Source: Rhizobium sp. R711
GTDB taxonomy: Bacteria; Pseudomonadota; Alphaproteobacteria; Rhizobiales; Rhizobiaceae
Assembly (NCBI RefSeq): GCF_002211365.1
Contig: NZ_LOKZ01000007.1
Location: forward strand, 1-64,000
Direction: 5' to 3'
Length of the DNA: 64,000 nt
In this document: one piece after another, positions 9,689-19,030 of the stretch
Position numbering within the stretch: position 1 is the first letter of the stretch
Layout: each line of letters begins with the position of its first letter
Made by a program: the position numbers and the translations under genes
Notes under the pieces: generated by a model
The model's database searches: none
The model's input: the letters and a program-made list of their open reading frames with translations, nothing else
What the model was told of the DNA's origin: nothing

Positions 9689-10765
9689 TCAATTGTGTCC
9701 CACCTTAGGGTCACGCCACAACACCCAACCGAAGTCTTTGTTGTTTGGCGAGGTGCTCAAGAAAAAATGTGAGAATAGTCCTCGCTCGATCGCAATTCGG
9801 GCTAGCTGACGGAAACCGGTCGGAGTGTAATAGTGCGCGTGGATAGAGTAATTTCGCGCAGCCAAATCTGCAGGGGTATTATAAGGTGCAGTGTAGTGGC
9901 ACCACTTTTCGTATTTTTCAGGCGTCAGCCCCCAGATGCCTGATTCATACTCCGAGAGCCAATCGGCTGGCGTACTTGCGGGTTGGCGGAGGTCGAAGCA
10001 GTAGCGCAGATCGGGTACGACACCCACAACCACACCCGTTGGCTTAAGTTTGTCAGACCAATTTTCTAGTACCCCAAGCGGATTCATAAGGTGTTCGAAA
10101 ACATGATTCGAAAATATGAAGTCAAGGCTGCCTGTCGCACAACATTCGATTCGTTGAGCATCGCCTATAATGTAGCGAGACCACAGTTCCTGCTTTTCAG
10201 GGGTAACCTGGATATGCTTTCCATAATTGCGCAGCCATTCATCGATGGGCAGCGCTTCTAGGTAGCGCACATCGACATTGCGACTCGGTTTCACGAAAGG
10301 ATTGCTGCCAGGGCCGACTTCAACGCCCGCCCCCTGCAGATAACTTAGTGCGGCGGCGCGTGGGTCGAATACTGGACCTGACTTCAACTCGACAGGCCTG
10401 TTGCTTGAATTCGTGATCTCGAGATCATAGCCGTCGACATAACCGACCCAGCTTGGCCACGTGAGCAAGATTGAGCCGTTCGGATCTACCGTTGCTACGG
10501 ACGCCGACCGGCGGTTATCGGAGGAACGAACTACGATCTCTAGAGGCGAGGGAATGCGTTTGCTCGCCACGAGGCTCCAGCCCAGGTCGCGCGGGAACGT
10601 CTCCATTACAACGAACTCATCAGCGCGCTTCAACTTCAACCGCGCGCCCGGCTGCAATATTATGCCGCAGTACCATTGTGGTTTATCATAACGGAATGGC
10701 TCAACCCCTCCGTCGAGAACCTCCACACAGCGGTCATTACGTTTGATGATATCGAACAAATTCAC
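9689..10765 (-). CDS. SAM-dependent methyltransferase (type 11-like)
   Basis: A 358-residue protein whose central part is a class I methyltransferase: VEVGPGSNPF is the SAM loop, IDEWLRNYGK precedes the acidic residue region, LDFIFSNHVFEHL is the family motif IV, and LKPTGVVVGVVPDLRYCFD follows. The first 130 residues form an additional domain of unknown role (VDGYDLEITNSSNRPVELK suggests a beta-rich fold). The start codon is GTG at 10765. Together with the TylF-type enzyme this gives the island two methyltransferases, in line with the heavily O-methylated O-antigens of rhizobia. Confidence 0.78.
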   Translation of the reverse strand: MNLFDIIKRNDRCVEVLDGGVEPFRYDKPQWYCGIILQPGARLKLKRADEFVVMETFPRDLGWSLVASKRIPSPLEIVVRSSDNRRSASVATVDPNGSILLTWPSWVGYVDGYDLEITNSSNRPVELKSGPVFDPRAAALSYLQGAGVEVGPGSNPFVKPSRNVDVRYLEALPIDEWLRNYGKHIQVTPEKQELWSRYIIGDAQRIECCATGSLDFIFSNHVFEHLMNPLGVLENWSDKLKPTGVVVGVVPDLRYCFDLRQPASTPADWLSEYESGIWGLTPEKYEKWCHYTAPYNTPADLAARNYSIHAHYYTPTGFRQLARIAIERGLFSHFFLSTSPNNKDFGWVLWRDPKVGHN

Positions 10766-11070
10766 AAGAGATACTCAACTTCTAGAGTGGGCGTGCCCGT
10801 TAGCAAAAAGTCCATATTGTCTGAACCATCCCATGCCAAGTACTGCGCCATCTTGTCCCCTCAGATAAGAGGCTGGTTGCGCCGCAGACAATCCCACAGA
10901 TCACCTGCTTGTAGGCAATACTCGAATGAACTCATTTGAGTGGAACAAATACTGTATAAACTCAAGCACTTCAACAAGCAGTGAGAATAGTCGTGTTTGT
11001 GCAATACCCACTCGAAGCTGAGGCATTGGATAGCCGGCTGGTATCCAATGCCTCAAGCCAAGAATCGCGC
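10766..11070. other. Intergenic region with a long hairpin
   Basis: About 300 bases between a GT8 gene and a methyltransferase gene, both on the minus strand. The part next to the GT8 stop holds a perfect inverted repeat (listed separately); the rest should contain the methyltransferase promoter. No coding sequence is supported. Confidence 0.45.
11019..11055 (-). terminator. Perfect 14-bp-stem hairpin after the GT8 gene
   Basis: TGAGGCATTGGATA at 11019-11032 pairs exactly with 11042-11055 around a 9-base loop. It starts 16 bases beyond the minus-strand stop at 11071. There is no run of T after the stem in the minus-strand direction, so it is not a textbook rho-independent terminator; it may act as an mRNA 3'-end stabiliser or a rho-dependent end. 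Confidence 0.5.
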
Positions 11071-12081
11071 TCATCGCCTGATTCGACGCTTCAACGAGCC
11101 CAAAGCCCCAAGAATGCCACTGCTCGCAGCGTGCGCGACGGAAGCAGCCGGCCCTTTCTCCTTAGCCAGCTTCGCCTCATAGGCCTTCACCGCAGCCGAC
11201 CGCTCGCGAGCAGCCTCGTACACTGCCTTATGTTTCACAAAACCCGCCGCCGTATCGAGTGCCTCGTAGCGCTTCACCTGCTCCGGCGTTATCTGCCGTA
11301 CCGGTCCGGTTCCAGCATCCTTAATTTCTTGGATTATCGACGGACGTACGTAGCCAAGGTTAACCTCATCCTCGATCTGGCTCAGCGTCATTGAGCCATT
11401 CTCCAGCATAATTCGAACCTCCTCCAAGAAGAGGTAACCGGTTGGATTATTTGCATAAACCCAAGGTTGCGTGTTCATGTCAGTCCAATGGATCAGTCCG
11501 GTTTTATTGGCGTCGTAATACTCAAGGCTGTTCCATTCGAACGGGACGCCGTAGTTAATTTCCGACTCATCCAGAATGCACAAGTCGTAGAGCAGATCCT
11601 GGTAGGTGTATTGCCCATCAAGCCCAGCGATGATCTTGACCGGATCCCAATCTGAAAGGGCCTCGCAATTGAGCAGCATCACCGAGCATTGCTTAACTCG
11701 CTTCTTCAGCGCGCCCGGCTTGGATTGCTTCTGCGCCTGATCGGGCAATTCCTCTTGGATAATTATCTTCGCGGAATTGAACGGCAGATTCCATAGCTCA
11801 CGAAAGTCACGGAACACCAGCATGTCGGCATCTAGGTAAATGGCTCGACCCTTATATCCCATTAATTGCGGAATCGCGAACCGAGTGAATGAGAAACCTG
11901 TACGCTTTCCTTGCCGTATGTCTTTGGGGTCGGGCAGCACCACATCGTGCATCGACCTCAACTTAATATTCATGCTGGTGTGGCGCCTGATTGAATGCTC
12001 TAGAACAGGAACAGCGAGAAGCTGTGATCGGTCCGAACCTACAAATATATAGGCTGTATCGCTGTCATTCTCGTTCGTCAT
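11071..12081 (-). CDS. Family 8-like glycosyltransferase
   Basis: A 336-residue GT-A transferase. The segment GRAIYLDADMLVFRD carries the metal-binding DxD of GT8 enzymes, preceded by SFTRFAIPQLMGYKG; HWTDMNTQPW near residue 215 is the likely distal metal histidine. The C-terminal 60 residues are Lys/Ala-rich and probably helical. The start is ATG 12081 because GGAG lies six bases before it; a TTG four codons upstream has no such site. A hairpin follows the stop. The gene is divergent from the GT-B gene at 12533, sharing a 450-base upstream region. Likely a galactosyl or glucosyl transferase of the surface polysaccharide; exact donor unknown. Confidence 0.82.
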   Translation of the reverse strand: MTNENDSDTAYIFVGSDRSQLLAVPVLEHSIRRHTSMNIKLRSMHDVVLPDPKDIRQGKRTGFSFTRFAIPQLMGYKGRAIYLDADMLVFRDFRELWNLPFNSAKIIIQEELPDQAQKQSKPGALKKRVKQCSVMLLNCEALSDWDPVKIIAGLDGQYTYQDLLYDLCILDESEINYGVPFEWNSLEYYDANKTGLIHWTDMNTQPWVYANNPTGYLFLEEVRIMLENGSMTLSQIEDEVNLGYVRPSIIQEIKDAGTGPVRQITPEQVKRYEALDTAAGFVKHKAVYEAARERSAAVKAYEAKLAKEKGPAASVAHAASSGILGALGSLKRRIRR

Positions 12082-12532
12082 GCCTGTCTCCAATTCGATC
12101 TAAATAACGCCTCGCACGGGGGTGGATCTAGCTTCTAAGCAGCTTTGGTGCGGTAAGCAAGATGTTCCCTCTGTCGCTCAGTGGTTGCGGATTCGGAGTA
12201 GCTGCCGTGAATTTGCAGTTTCCGGGCCGACCTTGTTCATAGATTGGAGAACTACATTGCAGTAGCAGCCAATTCTCCCTGTTGTCGCATTCAGCTGTAT
12301 AGCAATCGTGGATTGAGGCAACGATGTGCGGCCCAAGCCATTACGCTCGTCGATATCTGAATATTGCATCCCCGAAAATTTCGCGGAGCTCGAAACGCAA
12401 AGTAGCCGCGTGAAGGTTAACGTGACAGCATCTCAAAACCACTCGACTGGGGCTTGAGGGTGCAAAATGCTGTTGTGTACGTGCGTGGTCTGTGGTTAGT
12501 GGCCAACGATTTTAACCACATAAAGAGTCTCT
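12082..12532. promoter_or_regulatory. Divergent promoter region
   Basis: About 450 bases between two glycosyltransferase genes transcribed away from each other, so both promoters must lie here. I could not pick out convincing -35/-10 pairs or an operator. No supported coding sequence. Confidence 0.4.
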
Positions 12533-14278
12533 ATGACAGATCTCCGCCGTCCCCGTGTTGCCTGGGTCAGTCCGCAGCTTAGCTATGTGGTGGCTAGCAC
12601 GCGCTATCGCTGTTATTACCCAGCACTCGCCCTGCAGGAATTTGAGATAGAGAGTGTATTCTACCAGGCGTCAAACGAAGTAATCCCGCATCTACAGGAA
12701 CTCGATGCGATTATCTTTGTTAAGCATCTGGACCGCGAAAGCCTTAAGCTGGCAGGTCTGGCTAAAGACCGGGGCGTGAAAGTATTTGTCGATCTATGCG
12801 ACAACGTCGTCGTAGCGAACTATCCCATCGTACCGGATTTGCAGCCGGCACTCCGTCTTGCCGGCATAGGTGCTTTTGCGGACGCAATCGTGGTTCCCAG
12901 CCCAGCGCTTGCTGAGGCGTTGAAGCCTCTATTGAGACCCGGCGTGCGCTTTGTAGTGATTGCCGATCAGGTTGAGACCAAAGAGAGCTACGCAGCGGCC
13001 GGTCTGCTTCAGGAGCAGGTCGCGCCGTCTGCAGAGAAGCCCATTAGCATCACGCAGCGTGCTTTGCGGTTCATTCTTTTTCTGGCACGCGATCCTGGAG
13101 ACGCGATGGCGCTGCTCAAGCGCAAGATCTTATTGGCATACCGGCTCGTCTGTATGCGCCTTGTTACTTTGAGCCATCCACGGGCGTCTCAAAAAAAATC
13201 TGATTCTCATAATGTTAACTGTGATAGACCGGCCACTGCCGGTGTAAAGTCGGTTTTGTGGTTCGGAAATTACGGAGCGCCACATAGTGATTTCGGGATG
13301 TTAGCTCTGATGCTTGCTGGCCCGGCTCTTGAGGCGGTGTGCAACGATATTCCCCTTGAGTTAACGGTCATTTCAAACAACAGAACACTCTTCGATAATG
13401 CGATTGCCCAAATCCGCGTTCCGATGCGCTACCTCGATTGGTCTGCTGACGCTGTATTCGAAGGGCTTAAAGGAGCCGACGTGTGCCTGCTTCCGTTCGG
13501 TATAGATGCTTTCTCGGTAACGAAGTCTGCGAACCGGGCTGTCCTTGCGCTTCAGTACGGCGTACCTGTTGTGACAACTCGTCTTCCTTCGATGGAGCCT
13601 TTAGAGGGAGCGGTGGCATTTGACGACTGGGAGGCGGGCCTGCGCCGCTTCCTTGGCCCGCACGGGGCCATCGAACGAGCAACTGCGATCGCAGCTGCTC
13701 GTTCGATCTTGGCAGAGACTTATTCCCCCAAGGAAATTGGCAAGGCGTGGGCCGCCCTCATTAACGATGCCTCGCCTCGATCTCGCCCAGGCTATGTCGA
13801 AACGCCGTCCGCTGGAGAAATCGCCGTCTTACTTGATGACCCTGAGAGCTTTCAGCTCCTATTTCCCGTGATCGACGAGTTGCGTCACCGGCACGATTTG
13901 CTTCTTCGTGTCCTAGTGACACCTCGTGCGCTGGCTGCTTCGACGCGCTCCCTGATCGACCGGCGGATAGTCCCGTATGCGCTCGAGGCAGAAACAATTC
14001 TTGCCGGGGACGATCGTATCCTGCGTACTGTAGATTGTCTCCTGACGGCAGGCGATTACAGACGAGATCCGGAAGGCTTGGCGGGCAATGTGACCAGGAT
14101 TTCAATAGCTCGAGGCGTGAGGACATTCGCTCTGGAACCCTCGTTGAATTCCAGCGGCGTCATCGCTAGCTCGTTACCTTTTGCGAGCGATACGCCGCTT
14201 AGTGCGGATACTGTGGGGCGCTTCGTTGAGTCACTGTTCGATGGCGTCACGCTCAAACCAAGTGTGTTGGCCGGGTGA
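12533..14278 (+). CDS. GT-B glycosyltransferase, long form
   Basis: A 581-residue protein. The N-terminal Rossmann domain (RVAWVSPQLSYVVASTRYRCYYP, then IIFVKHLDRESLKLAGLAKDRG and FVDLCDN) and the second domain (SVLWFGNYGAPHSDFG, VCLLPFGIDAFSVTKSANRAVLALQYGVPVV) are typical of GT-B enzymes that use a family 4-like nucleotide site. Residues 195-235, between the domains, are basic and poorly conserved-looking. About 165 extra residues follow the core (from PSAGEIAVLLDDPESFQ); their role is unknown. Base composition and codon choice look less GC-rich than rfbCBDA just downstream. The gene ends 84 bases before rfbC. Confidence 0.78.
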   Translation: MTDLRRPRVAWVSPQLSYVVASTRYRCYYPALALQEFEIESVFYQASNEVIPHLQELDAIIFVKHLDRESLKLAGLAKDRGVKVFVDLCDNVVVANYPIVPDLQPALRLAGIGAFADAIVVPSPALAEALKPLLRPGVRFVVIADQVETKESYAAAGLLQEQVAPSAEKPISITQRALRFILFLARDPGDAMALLKRKILLAYRLVCMRLVTLSHPRASQKKSDSHNVNCDRPATAGVKSVLWFGNYGAPHSDFGMLALMLAGPALEAVCNDIPLELTVISNNRTLFDNAIAQIRVPMRYLDWSADAVFEGLKGADVCLLPFGIDAFSVTKSANRAVLALQYGVPVVTTRLPSMEPLEGAVAFDDWEAGLRRFLGPHGAIERATAIAAARSILAETYSPKEIGKAWAALINDASPRSRPGYVETPSAGEIAVLLDDPESFQLLFPVIDELRHRHDLLLRVLVTPRALAASTRSLIDRRIVPYALEAETILAGDDRILRTVDCLLTAGDYRRDPEGLAGNVTRISIARGVRTFALEPSLNSSGVIASSLPFASDTPLSADTVGRFVESLFDGVTLKPSVLAG

Positions 14279-14362
14279 CAACGTCTTGGACGTACAGGAG
14301 ATTGCTAGTGCGACACAATGTCAACAAACTAGAACAAACTTTATAAAACTTACGGGTGCGTG

Positions 14363-14920
14363 ATGAAGTTCGAGATTTTGCCGCTGGCCGGTTTGGTCAA
14401 GATCACCCCAACAAGATTGGGCGATCATCGCGGATATTTTTCGGAGGTGTTCAAGCAGGGCTGGTTCCGCGAAAATGTTGCTGACATAGCCTTTGTCCAG
14501 GAAAACGAGTCCCTTTCTGCGACTGTCGGAACGGTACGTGGCCTGCATTTCCAGCTCGATCCGTTTGCGCAGGGCAAGCTGGTACGCTGCATCGCCGGCA
14601 AGATTTTTGACGTCGCGGTCGATATCCGCGTCGGTTCGCCGACTTACGGCAAGTGGTATGGCACCGAGCTTTCCATGGAGAACGGCGAGCAGCTGTGGAT
14701 CCCGACGGGTTTTGCCCATGGCTTCGCCACGCTCGTGCCGAATTGCATTATCTCCTACAAGGTGACGGCACCCTATAGCGCCGCGAGCGACCGCGGCCTG
14801 TTGTGGAACGACCCGGCAATTGGCATCGAGTGGCCGATGCTAATCGACAATGGGGTTCTATCGGACAAAGATAAGATGCAACCCAAGCTGGCGGACCTGC
14901 CGCCTTCTTTCAAATACTGA
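14363..14920 (+). CDS. rfbC: dTDP-4-dehydrorhamnose 3,5-epimerase
   Basis: Third enzyme of dTDP-L-rhamnose synthesis, inverting C3 and C5 of the 4-keto sugar. The 185-residue cupin has RGLHFQ (catalytic His about residue 62), [13 protein letters not shown] [16 protein letters not shown] and SYKVTAPYS (Tyr about 138, the proton donor), plus the tail [17 protein letters not shown] one codon earlier is possible; ATG 14363 is preferred. It is the first gene of an rfbCBDA cluster in the usual order, and the sequence from here on looks more GC-rich than the genes to the left. Confidence 0.95.
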   Translation: MKFEILPLAGLVKITPTRLGDHRGYFSEVFKQGWFRENVADIAFVQENESLSATVGTVRGLHFQLDPFAQGKLVRCIAGKIFDVAVDIRVGSPTYGKWYGTELSMENGEQLWIPTGFAHGFATLVPNCIISYKVTAPYSAASDRGLLWNDPAIGIEWPMLIDNGVLSDKDKMQPKLADLPPSFKY

Positions 14921-14954
14921 CGTCGTCCATAGTGTTGATGACCGGAGACATCCC

Positions 14955-16010
14955 ATGCGTATTCTCGTAACAGGTGGAGCGGGCTTTATTGGGTCGGCGC
15001 TTGTCAGGCATCTGGTGAAGAATGTCGGCGCTGAAGTGCTTAACGTCGACAAGCTTACCTATGCCGGCAATCTTGCTTCGCTCAAGGAGATCGAGGGCGC
15101 CACGAACTACCGCTTCCTGAAGGCCGATATCTGTGACCTTCCGAAAATTTCGGAGGCCATCAGCGACTTCCAGCCGGACCGGATCATGCATTTAGCGGCC
15201 GAAAGCCATGTCGATCGCTCGATTAGCGGTGCCGGTGACTTCGTGCAGACTAATGTCGTTGGCACGTTCTCGCTGCTGGAAGCCGCGCGCCACTACTGGA
15301 ACGATCTGCCCGCAGCCCGTAAGGGGACGTTTCGCTTCCTGCACGTGTCGACCGATGAGGTTTATGGGTCGCTTGGCGACGACGGTTTGTTTGAGGAGGT
15401 TACGGCTTACGACCCGTCCTCGCCCTATTCGGCTTCGAAAGCGGCGAGCGACCATCTGGCGATCGCGTGGTACCGTACGTACGGCTTGCCTGTGATCGTG
15501 TCGAACTGCTCGAACAATTACGGGCCTTACCATTTCCCCGAGAAACTGATCCCCCTGATCATCCTCAACGCCATGGATGGCAAGCCGCTTCCGGTCTACG
15601 GCCAAGGTGTCAACATCCGCGACTGGCTCTATGTCGAAGACCACGCGCGGGCCCTCGACGTGATCGCGTCGCGAGGCCGTCTCGGTGAAAAATACAACGT
15701 CGGCGGTCGCAACGAGCGCCGCAATATCGACGTTGTGCGCCGCATCTGCGCGCTAATGGACGAGCTGCGTCCGCAGGCAAAGCCGTATACGGATCTGATC
15801 ACTTACGTCTCCGATCGGCCCGGCCACGACGCGCGCTATGCCATCGATGCCACTAAGCTTGAGACGGAGCTCGGCTGGAAGGCACAGGAAAATTTTGACA
15901 GCGGCATCGAGCGGACGGTGCGCTGGTACCTGGAGAACGGATGGTGGTGGCAACCGCTGCGTCAGGGCGTCTATTCTGGAGAGCGTCTGGGCGTTCTAAA
16001 GAAGGGCTGA
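14955..16010 (+). CDS. rfbB: dTDP-glucose 4,6-dehydratase
   Basis: Second enzyme of the dTDP-L-rhamnose pathway, an extended short-chain dehydrogenase. It starts with the NAD loop [11 protein letters not shown], has [12 protein letters not shown], the catalytic STDEVYG and [10 protein letters not shown] (Tyr and Lys), and [19 protein letters not shown], all hallmarks of RmlB. Length 351 is normal. ATG 14955 follows a GGAG site; the open frame extends upstream into the rfbC 3' end without support. Three bases separate it from rfbD. Confidence 0.97.
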   Translation: MRILVTGGAGFIGSALVRHLVKNVGAEVLNVDKLTYAGNLASLKEIEGATNYRFLKADICDLPKISEAISDFQPDRIMHLAAESHVDRSISGAGDFVQTNVVGTFSLLEAARHYWNDLPAARKGTFRFLHVSTDEVYGSLGDDGLFEEVTAYDPSSPYSASKAASDHLAIAWYRTYGLPVIVSNCSNNYGPYHFPEKLIPLIILNAMDGKPLPVYGQGVNIRDWLYVEDHARALDVIASRGRLGEKYNVGGRNERRNIDVVRRICALMDELRPQAKPYTDLITYVSDRPGHDARYAIDATKLETELGWKAQENFDSGIERTVRWYLENGWWWQPLRQGVYSGERLGVLKKG

Positions 16011-16013
16011 ACA

Positions 16014-16889
16014 ATGCGCATTGCCGTAACGGGAAAGCAGGGCCAGGTCGTATCTGCCCTTCTTGAGCGGGGCTCGGCCGCCGGTGTCGATATCGTCGCT
16101 GTCGGCCGTCCGGAATTGGATCTGATCGACCGGGCGTCGATCCGCGCGGCCCTTTCTGAGATCAAACCTGATGCGATCGTTTCCGCGGCCGCCTACACGG
16201 CGGTCGACAAGGCCGAAAGCGAAGAGGCACTGGCTTTTGTCATCAACGCTGAAGGACCGACTGCGATCGCCGAGGTAGCGAAGGAACTCGGTGTCCCGGT
16301 CGTACACCTGTCGACCGACTATGTATTTCCTGGAGACAAGCAGGGTGTTTATGTCGAGACGGACGCGACCGGTCCGGTCTCGGCCTATGGCCGCTCGAAG
16401 CTGGCGGGCGAGGTAGGCGTCGCTGCGGCCAATTCAAACCATGCCATTTTGCGTACTGCATGGGTCTATTCACCCTTTGGGGCCAACTTCGTAAAGACCA
16501 TGCTGAGATTGGCAGAAACCCGCGATACGCTGAATGTGGTCGCCGATCAGCACGGCACGCCGACCAGCGCGCTTGATATCGCCGACGCGGTGATTGCCAT
16601 AGCAAAGCGCCTTTCGGTCGATCCAGACCTGAAACTGCGGGGCGTCTTCCACCTGACCGGCAGCGGCGAGGCGACCTGGGCGGATTTCGCCGAGGCGATC
16701 TTTGCGGGTCTGGAGGCCAAGAGCGGTAAGGTTGTGTCTGTCGGCCGCATCGCCACGGCAGACTATCCGACACCGGCAAAACGCCCAGCCAACTCGAGGC
16801 TTTCGAACGACAAATTGAAACAGGCCTATGGAATCGTCCTGCCCGACTGGAAGAAATCCACAAAGGTCGTACTGGACCGTCTGCTCTGA
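16014..16889 (+). CDS. rfbD: dTDP-4-dehydrorhamnose reductase
   Basis: Last enzyme of dTDP-L-rhamnose synthesis, reducing the 4-keto group with NAD(P)H. The 291-residue protein has TGKQGQV at the cofactor loop, [25 protein letters not shown], the catalytic [10 protein letters not shown], and [17 protein letters not shown] [12 protein letters not shown], with [11 protein letters not shown] near the end. It begins 3 bases after rfbB and is followed by a 41-base gap to rfbA. Confidence 0.96.
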   Translation: MRIAVTGKQGQVVSALLERGSAAGVDIVAVGRPELDLIDRASIRAALSEIKPDAIVSAAAYTAVDKAESEEALAFVINAEGPTAIAEVAKELGVPVVHLSTDYVFPGDKQGVYVETDATGPVSAYGRSKLAGEVGVAAANSNHAILRTAWVYSPFGANFVKTMLRLAETRDTLNVVADQHGTPTSALDIADAVIAIAKRLSVDPDLKLRGVFHLTGSGEATWADFAEAIFAGLEAKSGKVVSVGRIATADYPTPAKRPANSRLSNDKLKQAYGIVLPDWKKSTKVVLDRLL

Positions 16890-16930
16890 AGATCGGCGCT
16901 TTCGAGCTCCCCACACATGGAAGGAAAAGC

Positions 16931-17815
16931 ATGAAGGGTATTATTCTCGCTGGCGGTTCCGGCACGCGCCTTTATCCGATCACCCAGGCCGTCTCCAAGC
17001 AGCTCATGCCGGTCTACGACAAGCCGATGATCTATTATCCGTTGACCACGCTGATGCTGGCGGGGATCAAGGAGATCCTGATCATCACCACACCGCACGA
17101 CAACGAGGCCTTCAAGCGACTGCTCGGCGACGGTAGCCAGTGGGGCATTTCCATCGAATATGCGGTGCAGCCGAGCCCGGACGGTCTGGCGCAGGCCTTC
17201 ATAATCGGAGCCGATTTCGTCGGATCAAGCCCGTCGGCACTGATCCTCGGCGACAACATCTATTACGGCCACGGCCTGCCGCAGCTTCTGCATTCCGGCG
17301 CTTCCACGGCCAAGGGCGCGCGGGTCTTCGCCTATCACGTCAGCGATCCGGAGCGTTACGGTGTCGTGGAGTTCGACCACAGCATGACGGCTCTTTCGAT
17401 CGAGGAGAAGCCGTCCAAGCCGAGGAGCAATTGGGCGGTCACCGGCCTCTATTTCTACGACGAGCAGGTCGTTGACATTGCCGCCAACCTGAAACCGTCG
17501 CCGCGCGGCGAGTTGGAGATCACCGACGTCAACCGTGTCTACCTCGAGCGCGGCCAATTGACGGTCGAGCTCATGGGTCGCGGTTACGCCTGGCTCGATA
17601 CCGGCACGCCGGACAGCCTGCTGGAGGCTGCCGACTTCGTTGGAACGCTGGAAAAGCGCCAGGGCTTCAAGATCGCCTGCCCAGAAGAGGTCGCCTACCG
17701 CATGGGTCATATCAAGGAGGACCAGCTGCAGAAGCTCGCCGCCGAGCTCGGCAAAAGCGCCTATGGGCAGTATTTGATGAAGCTCGCAAAGACCAAGCAC
17801 GATTCGGAATTCTGA
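16931..17815 (+). CDS. rfbA: Glucose-1-phosphate thymidylyltransferase
   Basis: First enzyme of the rhamnose pathway, making dTDP-glucose from dTTP and glucose-1-phosphate. The 294-residue protein shows the nucleotidyltransferase signature [29 protein letters not shown], the metal-binding [23 protein letters not shown] and [23 protein letters not shown] site precedes the ATG. It ends 51 bases before a gene on the opposite strand. Its C-terminus is normal, so the rfb operon is intact. Confidence 0.97.
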   Translation: MKGIILAGGSGTRLYPITQAVSKQLMPVYDKPMIYYPLTTLMLAGIKEILIITTPHDNEAFKRLLGDGSQWGISIEYAVQPSPDGLAQAFIIGADFVGSSPSALILGDNIYYGHGLPQLLHSGASTAKGARVFAYHVSDPERYGVVEFDHSMTALSIEEKPSKPRSNWAVTGLYFYDEQVVDIAANLKPSPRGELEITDVNRVYLERGQLTVELMGRGYAWLDTGTPDSLLEAADFVGTLEKRQGFKIACPEEVAYRMGHIKEDQLQKLAAELGKSAYGQYLMKLAKTKHDSEF

Positions 17816-17866
17816 AACACACCAGCCGCCGCTACTTTAAATTAGGAAGCGGTGAGCGGCCGGTGA

Positions 17867-19030
17867 TCAGCGCGGCCGGCCGATGGCGCTGCAGATATTG
17901 CGATAGACGTCCTGCACCTGCTTCATGACGCGCGCCTCGGTAAAACCCTCGACAACGCGTTGCCGAGCTGTGGCACCGGCCACGACAATGCTTGCTTTGT
18001 CGAGCGCGAGAGCGCAAATCCGCTCCGCCAGTGCCGCTGCGTCGTCTACTGGAACCAACCATCCTTCACGGCCATCGCGGACAAAGTCGCGGCAGCCGGG
18101 TACGTTTGTCGTCAGAATCGGTCGGCCGCAAGCCGCGGCCTCCAGAATGGAGCGGGGCAGGCCTTCTCCGCCGCGCGTCGGCATGCAACAAAGATCATGC
18201 TCCGCCCACACCTGACGCACGTCGCTGGTCGATCCTCGCCATTCGATGCCCGAGAGGTCCGACCACTCGCGTAACGTCTGGACCGATAGGGATCGCGGAT
18301 TCGAAGGGTCGGGTAGACCAAAGAGCGAGAGGCTGACATCGTGCCCCCGCTCGCGTGCCATCGACACAGCTTTCACGGCAACATCGGCGCCCTTCGACCA
18401 GACCATACGACCGACCATTGCCAACCTGAGGCCGTCGCCCCATGGCGATGGAAGCGGGCTATAATAGTCCGGATCCACGCCAGCGCCGCCCAGCACGGTC
18501 ACGCCGGGATCTGCGGCGTCCAGTCCGAACGTATGCGGGTCGCTGACGTTCTCGAACAAAAAATGATTGTAGCCGCGACTGCGGATGACCCGGAACAGGC
18601 TGGTGAGAGCGACGCGCCCGACGGCGGCCTTGGCGCTTCGATCCGCAGCGATCAGTCCTCCGCCTGTGATTGCAAGGACCTTGCCCTTCACACCCGCCAG
18701 CGTGGCGGCAAGGCCGCCAGTCACCACGCAGCGCAGAGCGATGCAATGGATAAGGTCGATCTTCTCGCGCCGCAGTGTCTGCGCGATCTGCGCGATCGAC
18801 GATCCGATCGACAGGAATCCAAGGTGCCCTCTTTCGATGTCGAGCGGCACGACCCGCCCGCCTAGATTTTCGATCACGTGCGCATGCTTGCCGACGCGCG
18901 TAACTACGACCACGTCGAGATCGAGTTCCTTCGCCGCACGCAGCATCGGCAGAAAGTGCGACACGAAGAACCAGTCTTCCGTTACTATGAATGCAATCCG
19001 CACTCGCGCTTGGGCCAGTTTCATCATCAT
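17867..19030 (-). CDS. Family 4 glycosyltransferase
   Basis: A 387-residue GT-B enzyme. The N-terminal domain has IAFIVTEDWFFVSHFLPMLRAA and IDLIHCIALRCVVTGGLAA; the C-terminal domain has LAMVGRMVWSKGADVAVKA, HDLCCMPTRGGEGLPRSILEAAACGRPILTT (the E-x7-E motif), and PGCRDFVRDGREGWLVP, all typical of glycosyl transferases group 1. Start at ATG 19030 gives an ATGA overlap with the upstream RgpF-like gene; two further in-frame ATGs follow directly. It likely works on the same glycan as its partner, plausibly a rhamnose-containing one given the adjacent rfb genes. Confidence 0.88.
   Translation of the reverse strand: MMMKLAQARVRIAFIVTEDWFFVSHFLPMLRAAKELDLDVVVVTRVGKHAHVIENLGGRVVPLDIERGHLGFLSIGSSIAQIAQTLRREKIDLIHCIALRCVVTGGLAATLAGVKGKVLAITGGGLIAADRSAKAAVGRVALTSLFRVIRSRGYNHFLFENVSDPHTFGLDAADPGVTVLGGAGVDPDYYSPLPSPWGDGLRLAMVGRMVWSKGADVAVKAVSMARERGHDVSLSLFGLPDPSNPRSLSVQTLREWSDLSGIEWRGSTSDVRQVWAEHDLCCMPTRGGEGLPRSILEAAACGRPILTTNVPGCRDFVRDGREGWLVPVDDAAALAERICALALDKASIVVAGATARQRVVEGFTEARVMKQVQDVYRNICSAIGRPR

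Noticed and set aside
9469..9714. An 81-codon minus-strand frame between a glycosyltransferase and a methyltransferase gene
   Set aside because: No ribosome-binding site, overlaps the methyltransferase end, and the sequence shows no protein-like pattern.
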